Below are positions 8,937 through 18,211 of a stretch of DNA of 47,959 nucleotides, one piece after another (position 1 is the first letter of the stretch; each line of letters opens with the position of its first letter). The notes under the pieces were generated by a model that had not been told where the DNA came from, did no database searches, and was given only the letters and a program-made list of their open reading frames with translations. The stretch spans positions 1 to 47,959 of the forward strand of contig NZ_BCUX01000037.1 in the NCBI RefSeq assembly GCF_001591445.1. Direction: 5' to 3'. Both the position numbers and the translations under genes were made by a program. The stretch is from Neobacillus drentensis NBRC 102427. GTDB taxonomy: Bacteria > Bacillota > Bacilli > Bacillales > Cytobacillaceae.

Positions 8937-10667
8937 ATGACATTTTTATCAAAATACATAAAGAAATATTGGAAGTCTTTTTGCATCGCTGTTTTTTTCC
9001 TTACCATAGAGGCCGTTAGTGACCTGATGCAGCCAACGATTATGGCAAAAATTATCGACGAAGGGGTTGCAAACAAGGATATCCATTATGTGTTAAAAAT
9101 GGGCGGTTTGATGCTGCTTATTACAGCATGCGGGGCGATAGCTGCTTCTACGAGAAGTGTGGTCGCCAGTATTGTTTCCCAAAGCTTTGGGACGGAGTTA
9201 CGGTCTGACTTATTTAAAAAGATCCAAACGCTCTCCTTTAAAAATATCGATAAATTTGACCGTGCTTCGCTTGTGACCAGGCTGACGAATGATGTCACCC
9301 AAGTTCAAGTGTTTGTGAATGGCTTAATGCGGATATTCGTCAAAGCCCCGCTGTTGGCACTAGGCGGTTTAATTATGGCGATGCGCTTAAACCTGCAGCT
9401 CTCGGTTGTTCTGGCGGTTGTGGTCCCGATTGTTGCCCTGTTAATTATCTTTAACTTGCGACTGGGCTTTCCCCGTTTTTCTCGTGTCCAAAAAGCATTG
9501 GACCGCGTGAACAGTGTGATGCGGGAGTATTTATCAGGTGTCCGGGTGGTAAAGGCGTTTAATCGCTTTGATGCAGAGGTTGGCAAGTTTTCAATCGTGA
9601 ATAATGATTATAAAAATCAATCCATTTCCGCCAACCGCTTAATGGCGACATTTAGCCCTTTAATTATGCTGACCGTCAACCTTGGGATTGTCGTTGTCCT
9701 ATGGATCGGCGGCTATGGAGTGAATAGCGGTTCTATTCAGGTGGGTCATATCATTGCTTTTATCAACTATATGACACAAATTTTATTTTCACTGATGATG
9801 ATCTCGATGGTCTTTAATATGTTTGTCAGGGCAAGGTCCTCGGCTGGGAGAATTGATGAAGTATTTTTACAAGAGGATTCCTTTTCTTCGGATGATAATC
9901 AGAATGTAAATTTCATCGAAAGAGGCAGAATTGACTTTGAAAAGGTCTCCTTTACTTATGAACAAGCAACAGGCGAGCCCATCTTAAAAAATATTAATCT
10001 CACAATTCTGCCAGGTGAAACCGTTGGAATTATTGGATCGACGGGATCGGGAAAAAGCACGCTAGTTGGACTAATCCCCCGCTTCTATGAAACGGTGAGC
10101 GGTACGATTAAAGTAGATGGAATCGATAGTAAACGGGTTAGTCCGAAAACATTACGAGAGAAAATTGCGATGGTACCGCAGAAGAATATTTTATTCACAG
10201 GAACGATCGAGGAAAATATCCGCTGGGGTAAGGAAGATGCCTCCGATGCGGAAGTGGTTTCTGCAGCGACAATTGCGGGGGCGCATGATTTTATCATGGC
10301 GTCACCGGAAGGTTATCAAACAAGAATTGGTCAGGGCGGCGTTAATTTTTCCGGCGGGCAAAAGCAACGGATTTCCATTGCCAGAGCCTTGGTGAAAAAA
10401 CCAGAGATATTGATTTTAGATGATAGTACAAGTGCCGTTGACGTCGCCACCGAGGCGAGAATCAAAGAAGATTTGAAGACCTATGCCAAGGGTCTGACTT
10501 GTTTATTGATTGCACAGCGGATCACGTCGATTATCGATGCCGATAAAATCGTTGTCCTCGACCGCGGTGAACTGGTTGGAGTCGGAACCCATCAGGAGCT
10601 GTTGAAGGATTGCAGCATTTATCAGGAAATCTATCAATCACAAGTTGGCAAGGAGGTGGAGCAATAA
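8937..10667 (+). CDS. Heterodimeric ABC exporter, subunit with degenerate Walker B
   Basis: A 576-residue half-transporter with an N-terminal six-helix exporter domain (about 1-310) and a C-terminal ATPase. The ATPase has Walker A GSTGSGKST (about 368-376), signature FSGGQKQR, and Walker B LILDDSTSAVD in which the catalytic Glu is replaced by Asp. It overlaps the next gene by 1 bp (TAATG), and the pair resembles Bacillus YfiB/YfiC, YheI/YheH and Thermotoga TM287/288 multidrug exporters. The Asp substitution marks it as the degenerate-site half. The start at 8937 follows GGGAGTGGTAGG; an upstream in-frame ATG at 8895 has no good ribosome binding site. Substrate is unknown, with drug or lipid export likely. 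Confidence 0.9.
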   Translation: MTFLSKYIKKYWKSFCIAVFFLTIEAVSDLMQPTIMAKIIDEGVANKDIHYVLKMGGLMLLITACGAIAASTRSVVASIVSQSFGTELRSDLFKKIQTLSFKNIDKFDRASLVTRLTNDVTQVQVFVNGLMRIFVKAPLLALGGLIMAMRLNLQLSVVLAVVVPIVALLIIFNLRLGFPRFSRVQKALDRVNSVMREYLSGVRVVKAFNRFDAEVGKFSIVNNDYKNQSISANRLMATFSPLIMLTVNLGIVVVLWIGGYGVNSGSIQVGHIIAFINYMTQILFSLMMISMVFNMFVRARSSAGRIDEVFLQEDSFSSDDNQNVNFIERGRIDFEKVSFTYEQATGEPILKNINLTILPGETVGIIGSTGSGKSTLVGLIPRFYETVSGTIKVDGIDSKRVSPKTLREKIAMVPQKNILFTGTIEENIRWGKEDASDAEVVSAATIAGAHDFIMASPEGYQTRIGQGGVNFSGGQKQRISIARALVKKPEILILDDSTSAVDVATEARIKEDLKTYAKGLTCLLIAQRITSIIDADKIVVLDRGELVGVGTHQELLKDCSIYQEIYQSQVGKEVEQ

Positions 10668-12535
10668 TGTCAAAGGGAAATGTACAGACGGAAAGTACTC
10701 CCCCTACTCCTCCCCCCATGAGACCAGGCGGCTTTGGCGGTGCGCATCGCCGCGGACCCGGGCCGGTGGTAAAGCCAAAGAATTTTAAAGGAACCTTAAA
10801 AAGGCTTTGGCAATACTTCGGTAAGGAACGAAAAATGCTCAGCTTCATTTTTATCTTTATTGTGTTGGACTCAAGTTTGATGCTCCTTGCCCCCTTCCTG
10901 ATTGGGAAAGCAATTGATGCAATGCGCATGGATGGTGGAAAGGTCGACTTTGGCTTTCTAGAGATCATGATTGTCATTTTGGTGGCTGCTTATGTGATGG
11001 ATAGTCTGCTTACTTTTTTACAAGGCTGGCTGATGGCGGGTGTATCCCAGCGAATCGTCAAAGGCTTACGGGATGCCCTTTTTAAAAAATTGCAAAAGCT
11101 CCCGGTCTCCTTTTTCGATTCACGGTCGCACGGTGAATTAATGAGCCGGTTATCTAACGATGTTGATAACGTTAGTAATACAATCTCGCAGTCGACGACA
11201 CAATTAATGTCAGGGGTGGTCATCCTTTCCGGATCGTTAATCATGATGCTATGGTTAAGCCCTTTGTTGACACTTGCCAGCTTAATCACCGTACCGCTCG
11301 TCTTTATATTAACAAAGACCATCGCAAAGCGGACGAGTGCTCTTTTTAAAAATCAGCAAGTAGAGCTTGGAAAATTAAATGGACATATTGAGGAAACCAT
11401 TTCTGGAATTGAAATTGTTAAGGCCTTTAATCATGAGGAAAAGGTCATCGAAGAGTTTGATGTGGTCAACACGAGACTGCGTGAGGTCGGCCTTAAGGCG
11501 CAAATCTGGTCTGGTTTTTTGATGCCAATCATGAACGTAATCAATAACTTAGGCTTTGCGGTCGTCGCGGTTGTGGGCGGAATCCTTGCAGTGAAAAGCA
11601 TCATCACCGTAGGGGCCATCGCCAGTTTCATTACCTACTCCAGGCAATTTGTCAGACCGCTTAATGATCTGGCCAATATCTTCAACATTCTTCAGTCCGG
11701 TGTTGCCGGGGCAGAGCGTGTCTTTGAAATCATCGATGAAGAAGAGGAACCGCTTGACTCACCTCAGGCCATTTCCTTGGAAAGACCAAGCGGACATGTC
11801 GTTTTTGAAAATGTCAGTTTTGGTTATCGGCCCGATGTACCAATTTTAAAAAATGTCAGCTTTGAGGCAGATATCGGCAGCAGTACCGCTCTAGTTGGTC
11901 CCACCGGCGCGGGGAAAACAACGATTGTGAACTTGTTGACAAGATTCTACGACGTGACAGGCGGAAGAATTCTCTTGGACGGTCATGATATCCGAGAATA
12001 TACAAGAGACAGTTTGCGAAGATGTTTTGGATTTGTTCTCCAGGATACGTATTTATTCTCCGGGACGATTAAGGAGAATATCAAGTATGGAAATGCGGAG
12101 GCGTCAGATGATGAGGTGGACCGTGCGGCGAGAATGGCCAATGCCGATACCTTTATCAAGCGGCTGCCAAACCAGTATGAGACGGTTCTGTCTGAAAATG
12201 GCGGCAATATAAGCCAAGGTCAGCGGCAGCTCCTGGCAATTGCGAGGGTCATCTTAGCTAAGCCCTCTCTCCTCATCTTGGATGAAGCGACAAGCAGCAT
12301 TGACACGAGGACAGAGCTTCATATTCAAGGAGCCTTGCTCACGTTAATGGAGAATCGGACCAGCTTTATTATTGCCCACCGCCTCAATACCATCCGCGAT
12401 GCGGACACCATCATGGTGATTGATCAAGGGGAAATTATCGAAAGTGGCAACCACGAGACATTAATGAGCCTGCAGGGCAAGTATTACAGTATGTTTTTTA
12501 ACCAGTTCAAAAACGTCGAAACGGGTTTGGATTAG
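10667..12535 (+). CDS. Heterodimeric ABC exporter, catalytically canonical partner
   Basis: A 622-residue half-transporter that begins with an unusual Pro/Gly-rich cytosolic tail (TPPTPPPMRPGGFGG, within residues 1-35). The exporter transmembrane domain and ATPase follow. Walker A is GPTGAGKTT (about 411-419), the signature is the non-canonical ISQGQRQLL, and Walker B LILDEATSSID keeps the catalytic Glu. The Asp-type Walker B of the upstream subunit and the altered signature here fall on the same composite ATP site, which is the usual arrangement of asymmetric exporters. AAGGAGGTGGAGCAATA precedes the ATG and overlaps the end of the first gene, so translation is probably coupled. Confidence 0.9.
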   Translation: MSKGNVQTESTPPTPPPMRPGGFGGAHRRGPGPVVKPKNFKGTLKRLWQYFGKERKMLSFIFIFIVLDSSLMLLAPFLIGKAIDAMRMDGGKVDFGFLEIMIVILVAAYVMDSLLTFLQGWLMAGVSQRIVKGLRDALFKKLQKLPVSFFDSRSHGELMSRLSNDVDNVSNTISQSTTQLMSGVVILSGSLIMMLWLSPLLTLASLITVPLVFILTKTIAKRTSALFKNQQVELGKLNGHIEETISGIEIVKAFNHEEKVIEEFDVVNTRLREVGLKAQIWSGFLMPIMNVINNLGFAVVAVVGGILAVKSIITVGAIASFITYSRQFVRPLNDLANIFNILQSGVAGAERVFEIIDEEEEPLDSPQAISLERPSGHVVFENVSFGYRPDVPILKNVSFEADIGSSTALVGPTGAGKTTIVNLLTRFYDVTGGRILLDGHDIREYTRDSLRRCFGFVLQDTYLFSGTIKENIKYGNAEASDDEVDRAARMANADTFIKRLPNQYETVLSENGGNISQGQRQLLAIARVILAKPSLLILDEATSSIDTRTELHIQGALLTLMENRTSFIIAHRLNTIRDADTIMVIDQGEIIESGNHETLMSLQGKYYSMFFNQFKNVETGLD

Positions 12536-12539
12536 GGAT

Positions 12540-12573
12540 AAAAAGAGAGACTGGAGATCCAGTCTCTCTTTTT
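12540..12573 (+). terminator. Terminator of the ABC exporter operon
   Basis: AAAAGAGAGACTGGA (12541-12555) and TCCAGTCTCTCTTTT (12558-12572) form a long perfect stem ending in T residues. Confidence 0.93.
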
Positions 12574-12598
12574 ATGAGCTTTTTTTCTAAAATATTAA

Positions 12599-12622
12599 TG
12601 ACAACTGTAAAGACAGTTGTTA
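12599..12622. promoter_or_regulatory. Candidate NiaR (niacin repressor) operator upstream of niaP
   Basis: ACAACTGT-AAAG-ACAGTTGT (12601-12620) is a perfect 8+8 inverted repeat, extended by TG and TA on the flanks. NiaR (YrxA) represses niacin uptake and NAD synthesis genes in Bacillaceae through palindromes with ACA...TGT arms. The position, about 95 bp before niaP, fits. The assignment rests on palindrome plus neighbour; NiaR itself is not in the window. Confidence 0.5.
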
Positions 12623-12715
12623 GAATACTTATGGGTTAAAAGATTATTCTCGTACCTAAACGAAAGAAAATTAGGGAATAATGTAAGAAATTAGCGACAA
12701 CATAGGGGGATTTAC

Positions 12716-13921
12716 ATGAAAAGCAAAAAGGAAATTTCAAGCCGGAAACTGCTTGGTATTGCCGGGATGGGCTGGATGTTTGATGCCTTGGATGTCGGCA
12801 TGCTCTCCTTCATCATCGCCGCCTTAAAGGTAGAATGGGACCTGACTCCTGGGCAGATGGGCTGGATTGGGAGTATCAATTCGATTGGGATGGCAGTTGG
12901 TGCACTTATCTTTGGCTTAATGGCAGATAAAATAGGCCGTAAACATGTATTTATTATCACATTACTCTTATTTTCGATTGGGAGTGGTCTTTCCGCGATG
13001 ACGACCACATTAACCGCCTTTTTAGTGCTGCGATTCTTCATTGGAGCAGGCCTTGGAGGGGAACTTCCTGTAGCCTCGACACTCGTATCAGAAAGTGTCC
13101 CTGCTGAAAAGCGCGGCAGGATTGTTGTTCTGCTGGAAAGCTTTTGGGCGGGCGGCTGGCTAGTGGCAGCTATTATTTCGTATTTCATTATTCCAAAATT
13201 CGGATGGCAAATAGCATTAATTATCAGTGCGGTTCCAGCTTTGTATGCCCTATACTTACGCTTGGGGCTTCCGGATTCACCTCGTTTTACGGCAGTTAAG
13301 GAAAAGGAGAAAATTTCCGCTTTCCAAAGCATAAAGAATCTATTTGCTAAGAACTATCGGCGTCAAACGACAATGCTTTGGATTTTATGGTTTTGTGTCG
13401 TTTTCTCTTATTATGGAATGTTTCTATGGCTGCCAAGTGTGATGATTATGAAAGGGTTCAGCTTAATTAAAAGCTTTGAATATGTACTCATCATGACGCT
13501 GGCACAGCTGCCGGGCTATTTTACAGCTGCCTGGTTTATTGAAAAATTCGGCCGTAAGTTCGTTTTAGTGGTCTATTTAACTGGTACGGCAATAAGCGCT
13601 TATTTCTTTGGTGCAGCAGAATCAACGGCTTTGTTGATGGTCTCGGGAATATTATTATCATTTTTTAATCTAGGTGCATGGGGCGGCCTTTACGCATATA
13701 CCCCCGAACAATATCCAACGATTATTCGTGGGACAGGCTCTGGTATGGCAGCAGCGGTTGGAAGGGTTGGCGGCGTGTTAGGACCACTATTAGTTGGTAA
13801 TCTTGTCGCCCGGCAAGTATCAATTTCAACCATCTTTATGATCTTCTGTATCGCTGTCTTAATTGGGGCAATGACCGTTTTTGTATTGGGAAAAGAAACG
13901 AAGAATACAGAATTAGTATAG
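12716..13921 (+). CDS. niaP: Niacin transporter NiaP (MFS)
   Basis: A 401-residue major facilitator with about 12 membrane helices. Strings such as RKLLGIAGMGWMFDALDVG, GLGGELPVASTLVSE, FCVVFSYYGMFLWLPSVM and FFNLGAWGGLYAYTPEQYPT match Bacillus subtilis NiaP (YceI) nearly residue for residue from memory. MFS signature loops are present (LMADKIGRKH between helices 2 and 3; PAEKRGR). It takes up nicotinic acid or nicotinamide for NAD salvage. A palindromic operator candidate lies upstream and its own terminator follows, so it is monocistronic and probably repressed when niacin is plentiful. Start: ATAGGGGGATTTAC ATG. Confidence 0.9.
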   Translation: MKSKKEISSRKLLGIAGMGWMFDALDVGMLSFIIAALKVEWDLTPGQMGWIGSINSIGMAVGALIFGLMADKIGRKHVFIITLLLFSIGSGLSAMTTTLTAFLVLRFFIGAGLGGELPVASTLVSESVPAEKRGRIVVLLESFWAGGWLVAAIISYFIIPKFGWQIALIISAVPALYALYLRLGLPDSPRFTAVKEKEKISAFQSIKNLFAKNYRRQTTMLWILWFCVVFSYYGMFLWLPSVMIMKGFSLIKSFEYVLIMTLAQLPGYFTAAWFIEKFGRKFVLVVYLTGTAISAYFFGAAESTALLMVSGILLSFFNLGAWGGLYAYTPEQYPTIIRGTGSGMAAAVGRVGGVLGPLLVGNLVARQVSISTIFMIFCIAVLIGAMTVFVLGKETKNTELV

Positions 13922-13930
13922 TAATAACTC

Positions 13931-13964
13931 AAAGGAGATTCCCAATTTTGGAGTCTCTTTTTTT
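13931..13964 (+). terminator. Terminator of niaP
   Basis: AAAGGAGATTCC (13931-13942) pairs with GGAGTCTCTTTT (13950-13961) using two G-T wobbles, followed by T residues. Confidence 0.8.
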
Positions 13965-14241
13965 ATATATTCAACATTGAATCATATTTAACCAAAATAT
14001 TAGAAAAAAGGAATTTATTTTCCTAATGAAAATTAAATCCTTTTCAACTTTACTGGAATAAAGCCTTTTGGTGATTAAAATTCATATATTTGCTATATTG
14101 CAAATTATCTTAAAATAATTTACAATATCACTAGACGAGCCCCCTAAATATTTTGTATAATGTTTTCAGAATATTATCTTTTTTTAAAACAGTTAGACAA
14201 AGGTGTTTGGGAAAATTTTTTTAAAAAACAGGGGGTAAATC
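13965..14241 (+). promoter_or_regulatory. AT-rich liv promoter region with a CodY-like box
   Basis: A TATAAT hexamer lies at 14156-14161, although its -35 is weak. TGTTTTCAGAATATT (14161-14175) matches 12 of 15 positions of the CodY consensus AATTTTCWGAAAATT and overlaps the downstream side of that -10. CodY commonly represses branched-chain amino acid transport in Bacillaceae when these amino acids are abundant. No small gene is visible in this gap. Confidence 0.4.
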
Positions 14242-15414
14242 ATGAGGAAAAAGAAATTAGCTGGTGTCTTTATGTCGTTTATGGTTGCAGCAGGGGTGTT
14301 GGCAGGATGTAATTCAAGTGCTAGTGGTGATGGGGAAAAAGGCGGCAAGATTAAAATTGGTGCAAACCTCGAACTATCTGGCGGAGTAGCTTCTTATGGT
14401 CAATCAGCAAAAGAGGGTATTGAATTAGCCATCGAAGAAATCAACAAAAAAGGGATTAATGGCAAAAAGTTAGAATTAGTGACGGTTGATAATAAGTCTG
14501 ATGCAGCAGAGGCCACAAATGGTGCTCTAAAACTTGCCACTCAGGATAAAGTTGTTGCAATGATTGGTGCGGCAACAAGTACAAACACACTCGCACAAGT
14601 GCAGATTGCTCAAGATAATAAAATTCCATTAATCACACCAACGGCAACAAACGCGACGATTACAAATAAAGACGGAAAGGTAAATGACTTCGTCTTCCGG
14701 ACATGCTTCATTGACCCGTTCCAAGGTACAGTTGCAGCAAATTTCGCTTCCAATGATTTAAAGGTTAAGAGTGCGGCTGTTCTAATTGATAGTTCAAGTG
14801 ACTACTCTAAAGGCCTTGCAGCTTCGTTTAAAAAGAATTTCGTGGCCAATGGCGGCAAAATTGTTAAAGAAGAAGCATATGTGGCAAAGGATACAGATTT
14901 CCGTGCAACCTTAACTAATATAAAAGCAGCAAATCCGGAATATATATTCGTTCCTGGTTTCTATGAAGAAGTTGGTTTAATTGTCAAACAAGCTCGGGAG
15001 ATTGGCTTAAATGTACCAATCATGGGTGGTGACGGTTGGGACTCTCCTAATCTAGTAAAAATTGCAGGTAAAGATACTCTAAATAACACATTTATTACCA
15101 ACCACTATTCATCGGGTGACAGTGATAAGAAGGTTCAAGACTTTGTTGCAGCATTCAAGGCAAAATACAATGGTAAATCTCCAGATGCCTTTACAGCTCT
15201 AGGTTATGACACAGTGTACTTCCTGGCAGATGCGATTAAACGTGCTGGAAGCGGTGATTCTGAAAAAATCCGCAAGGCGCTTGAAGAAACAGATGGATTA
15301 CAGCTTGTTTCCGGAAATGTGAAGCTTGATAAAAACCATGATCCAATCAAAGCCGCTGTTATCCTTGAGTACAAAAACGGTGAACAACAATTTAAGACAA
15401 AAATCAATCCTTAA
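14242..15414 (+). CDS. livJ: Branched-chain amino acid ABC transporter, substrate-binding lipoprotein
   Basis: A 390-residue lipoprotein with lipobox LAGC (Cys23) and a type I periplasmic-binding fold. IKIGANLELSGGVASYGQSAKEG opens the first lobe, GAATSTNTLAQVQIAQDNKIPLITPTATN is the typical LivJ ligand-binding segment, and FTALGYDTVYFLADAI lies near the end. It captures leucine, isoleucine or valine (or related amino acids) at the outer membrane face for LivHMGF. A 173-bp gap with a hairpin separates it from livH, which fits higher expression of the binding protein than of the permease. Start: AACAGGGGGTAAATC ATG. Confidence 0.92.
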   Translation: MRKKKLAGVFMSFMVAAGVLAGCNSSASGDGEKGGKIKIGANLELSGGVASYGQSAKEGIELAIEEINKKGINGKKLELVTVDNKSDAAEATNGALKLATQDKVVAMIGAATSTNTLAQVQIAQDNKIPLITPTATNATITNKDGKVNDFVFRTCFIDPFQGTVAANFASNDLKVKSAAVLIDSSSDYSKGLAASFKKNFVANGGKIVKEEAYVAKDTDFRATLTNIKAANPEYIFVPGFYEEVGLIVKQAREIGLNVPIMGGDGWDSPNLVKIAGKDTLNNTFITNHYSSGDSDKKVQDFVAAFKAKYNGKSPDAFTALGYDTVYFLADAIKRAGSGDSEKIRKALEETDGLQLVSGNVKLDKNHDPIKAAVILEYKNGEQQFKTKINP

Positions 15415-15463
15415 TGAAAAGCTTGTCATGGTGCTAGACAAATTTTTATAGTTTGCCAGAGGG

Positions 15464-15487
15464 ATAGGGAGCGAGACGTCTCCCTAT
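15464..15487 (+). other. Hairpin between livJ and livH
   Basis: ATAGGGAG (15464-15471) pairs with CTCCCTAT (15480-15487) around CGAGACGT. Only a weak T-rich tail follows, so it is more likely a 3-prime stabiliser or partial terminator of livJ than a full stop. Confidence 0.5.
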
Positions 15488-15587
15488 TCTACTTTATTAA
15501 AGAAATGCAAGTTTCCCAACATGCAAACATTGTTTAACTGTATTTAAAAAAAGATACGTGAAGTCGGTCCAAAGGAGTGTATGACAG

Positions 15588-16466
15588 ATGGAAGTAATTC
15601 AGCAGCTTGTCAATGGAATATCCTTGGGTAGTATTTATGCACTAATCGCCCTAGGGTACACAATGGTATACGGTATAGTAAAATTGATTAACTTTGCTCA
15701 TGGAGATATCTTCATGGTCGGTGCCTTTATAGGTTTTTATTCAATTACGATTCTTGATTTAGGGTTTTTCCCAGCTTTACTTATTTCAATGGTTGCTTGT
15801 GCCATCTTTGGTGTATTAATCGAGAGGATTGCCTACAAACCTCTTAGAAATGCGACTAGAATTGCCGCTCTAATTACGGCAATCGGAGTTTCACTATTTA
15901 TCGAATATGGAACCATTTATGCGCGTGGTGCCCAACCGGAAGCTTATCCGGATGGAGTTGTTTCACTGAAGAGCTTAGAGCTTTTTGGAGTGAAAATTAG
16001 CGGTCAGTCCATTCTTATTTTAGGAACATCTTTATTCTTAATGATCTTATTACAATTTATCGTTCATAAAACAAAGATTGGTAAAGCGATGCGGGCTGTA
16101 TCACACGATATGGATGCTGCTAAATTAATGGGGATCAATGTGAATAATACAATCTCAGCAACCTTTGCAATTGGCTCTGCCCTTGCAGGAGCAGCTGGTG
16201 TGATCTTTGGTGTCTACTACACAAAAATTGAGCCACTAATGGGAATTATTCCAGGGCTTAAAGCGTTTGTTGCCGCTGTTTTAGGCGGTATCGGAATTAT
16301 CCCTGGTGCGATGGCCGGCGGTTTAGTATTAGGCGTAATCGAGTCACTTGTCAGTGCAGCAGGCTATTCTCTCTGGCGTGACGGTGTAGCATTTGTCGTC
16401 CTAATCTTAATCTTAATCTTCCGTCCAGCAGGTTTATTTGGTAAAAATATCAGGGAAAAGGTTTAA
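15588..16466 (+). CDS. livH: Branched-chain amino acid ABC transporter permease LivH
   Basis: A 292-residue integral membrane permease with about eight hydrophobic segments. The N-terminus (QQLVNGISLGSIYALIALGYTMVYGIVKLINFAHGD) and GLKAFVAAVLGGIGIIPGAMAGG are hallmark LivH strings. It forms the transmembrane channel with LivM, energised by LivG and LivF. AAAGGAGTG lies 10 bp before the ATG. It is the first gene of a tightly packed block; livM starts 16 bp after its stop. Confidence 0.94.
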   Translation: MEVIQQLVNGISLGSIYALIALGYTMVYGIVKLINFAHGDIFMVGAFIGFYSITILDLGFFPALLISMVACAIFGVLIERIAYKPLRNATRIAALITAIGVSLFIEYGTIYARGAQPEAYPDGVVSLKSLELFGVKISGQSILILGTSLFLMILLQFIVHKTKIGKAMRAVSHDMDAAKLMGINVNNTISATFAIGSALAGAAGVIFGVYYTKIEPLMGIIPGLKAFVAAVLGGIGIIPGAMAGGLVLGVIESLVSAAGYSLWRDGVAFVVLILILIFRPAGLFGKNIREKV

Positions 16467-16482
16467 GGGGGGTCTTTTAGCG

Positions 16483-17457
16483 ATGAATATATTGAAACAA
16501 GCAAAGTTTTTCTGGACCTCGATTGTTTTAGCCATTGTTTTTTCGGTTATTATGCAATTTTTAATCACTGGTGGCACATTGAACCAGTTTTATGTAAACA
16601 CACTATTTTTTATCGGTATTAATATTATCTTAGCTACAAGTCTCCATTTGATTATCGGGATTACAGGACAATTTTCAATTGGACATGCAGGGTTCCTTGC
16701 AGTTGGCGCTTATGCCTCAGCGATTATGACCATGAAACTGGGCTTGCCATTTCCAGTTGCAATCCTAGTTGGCGGTTTGGCAGCAGCAGTGGCCGGGTTG
16801 ATTATTGGGATTCCAACCCTAAGACTAAAAGGAGATTATCTTGCCATCGCTACACTTGGTTTTGGAGAGATTGTCAGAATTGTCTTTTTAAATATTGATT
16901 ATGTCGGCGGTGCAAGCGGGATGACAGTCTCCCATTTAACAACGTGGCCATGGCTGGTTGCTTGTGTTGTGTTGACCGTTGTAGTCATTGCGAACTTTAC
17001 TAACTCAACACATGGACGAGCTTGTATTTCAATCAGAGAGAATGAAATTGCCGCAGATGCGATGGGAATTAATACAACCTTTTATAAGGTTACAGCCTTC
17101 GCGATTGGTGCCTTTTTTGCAGGAATTGCCGGTGCCTTGTACGCGCATAACTTTTATATCATCCAACCTACAAACTTTGGCTTTTTAAAGTCATTTGATA
17201 TTTTAATCTTTGTTGTACTAGGCGGGTTAGGGAGTATGTCAGGAGCCGTTATTGCTGCCATCCTGTTAACGATTATTTCAACTTACCTTTCCAGCTATCC
17301 GGAAGTACGGATGGTTATTTACAGCCTTGTCCTTATCACGATGATGCTTTTCCGTCCACAAGGGCTGCTCGGTACAAGAGAAATCACCTCATTCTTTAAA
17401 GCTGGTAAAACTGCTAAAGGAGGAGTACAGCATGACGACAAAAAAACAGTTGCTTAA
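16483..17457 (+). CDS. livM: Branched-chain amino acid ABC transporter permease LivM
   Basis: A 324-residue membrane permease. ITGQFSIGHAGFLAVGAYASAI and TLRLKGDYLAIATLGFGEIVRI are family hallmarks, and GGLGSMSGAVIAA is near the C-terminus. It pairs with LivH. The ATG at 16483 follows AAGGGGGGTCTTTTAGCG; a longer in-frame start at 16438 would run back into livH and has no ribosome binding site. Its last 26 bp overlap livG, whose ribosome binding site (AAAGGAGGAG) is inside livM. Confidence 0.93.
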   Translation: MNILKQAKFFWTSIVLAIVFSVIMQFLITGGTLNQFYVNTLFFIGINIILATSLHLIIGITGQFSIGHAGFLAVGAYASAIMTMKLGLPFPVAILVGGLAAAVAGLIIGIPTLRLKGDYLAIATLGFGEIVRIVFLNIDYVGGASGMTVSHLTTWPWLVACVVLTVVVIANFTNSTHGRACISIRENEIAADAMGINTTFYKVTAFAIGAFFAGIAGALYAHNFYIIQPTNFGFLKSFDILIFVVLGGLGSMSGAVIAAILLTIISTYLSSYPEVRMVIYSLVLITMMLFRPQGLLGTREITSFFKAGKTAKGGVQHDDKKTVA

Positions 17458-18211
17458 AGTAGAAAATGCCGGGATCCGTTTTGGCGGACTAAAGGCTGTT
17501 TCAGATGTAAACCTGGAATTAAAACAAGGTGAACTTGTCGGTTTAATAGGACCGAATGGTGCAGGTAAAACGACATTCTTTAACTTATTAACAGGTGTTT
17601 ATGTTCCGACCGAAGGAAGCATTTCGCTAGATGGCGAAAAACTAAACGGACAAGCACCTTATAAAATTACGAAAAAGGGTATTAGCCGGACGTTTCAAAA
17701 TATTCGTTTGTTTAGTGAACTTTCTGTTCTCGATAATGTAAAGGTAGCCTACCATTCGCTAGCCAAGCATTCCATGTTGAGCTCCATCTTCCGCCTCCCC
17801 TCCCACTTTTCTGGTGAGAAGGAAATGGAGGAAAAGGCGATAGAATTCTTAAAGATCTTCAACTTGGAAAAGTCTATGCACGAAAAGGCAAAGAACTTAC
17901 CATATGGTCAGCAGCGTCGTCTTGAAATTGCCAGGGCCTTGGCCGCTAATCCGAAATTATTGCTACTCGATGAACCGGCTGCCGGGATGAACCCGCAGGA
18001 AACAGAAGAACTAATGAATTTGATTGCGTTAATCCGCGAGCGATTCTCGTTAACGATCCTTTTAATTGAACATGACATGCTGCTGGTTATGGGTGTGTGT
18101 GAGCGAATTTATGTGCTTGACCATGGGCAATTAATTGCAGACGGCACTCCAGAACAAATCAGAAATAATCCAAAAGTCATCGAGGCTTATCTTGGAGAGG
18201 AGGTCTCCTAA
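17432..18211 (+). CDS. livG: Branched-chain amino acid ABC transporter ATPase LivG
   Basis: A 259-residue ATPase. Walker A is GPNGAGKTT, followed by the LivG-specific GISRTFQNIRLF. The signature region is atypical for ABC proteins but normal for LivG (LPYGQQRRLEIARAL). Walker B is LLLLDEPAAGMNPQE with the catalytic Glu, and the switch His is in LIEHDM. It powers LivHM with LivF. Its stop codon overlaps the livF start by one base. Confidence 0.94.
   Translation: MTTKKQLLKVENAGIRFGGLKAVSDVNLELKQGELVGLIGPNGAGKTTFFNLLTGVYVPTEGSISLDGEKLNGQAPYKITKKGISRTFQNIRLFSELSVLDNVKVAYHSLAKHSMLSSIFRLPSHFSGEKEMEEKAIEFLKIFNLEKSMHEKAKNLPYGQQRRLEIARALAANPKLLLLDEPAAGMNPQETEELMNLIALIRERFSLTILLIEHDMLLVMGVCERIYVLDHGQLIADGTPEQIRNNPKVIEAYLGEEVS

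Noticed and set aside
12712..13332. A 206-codon minus-strand frame covering the first half of niaP
   Set aside because: It is the antisense shadow of a confidently identified transporter gene and its translation resembles no protein.
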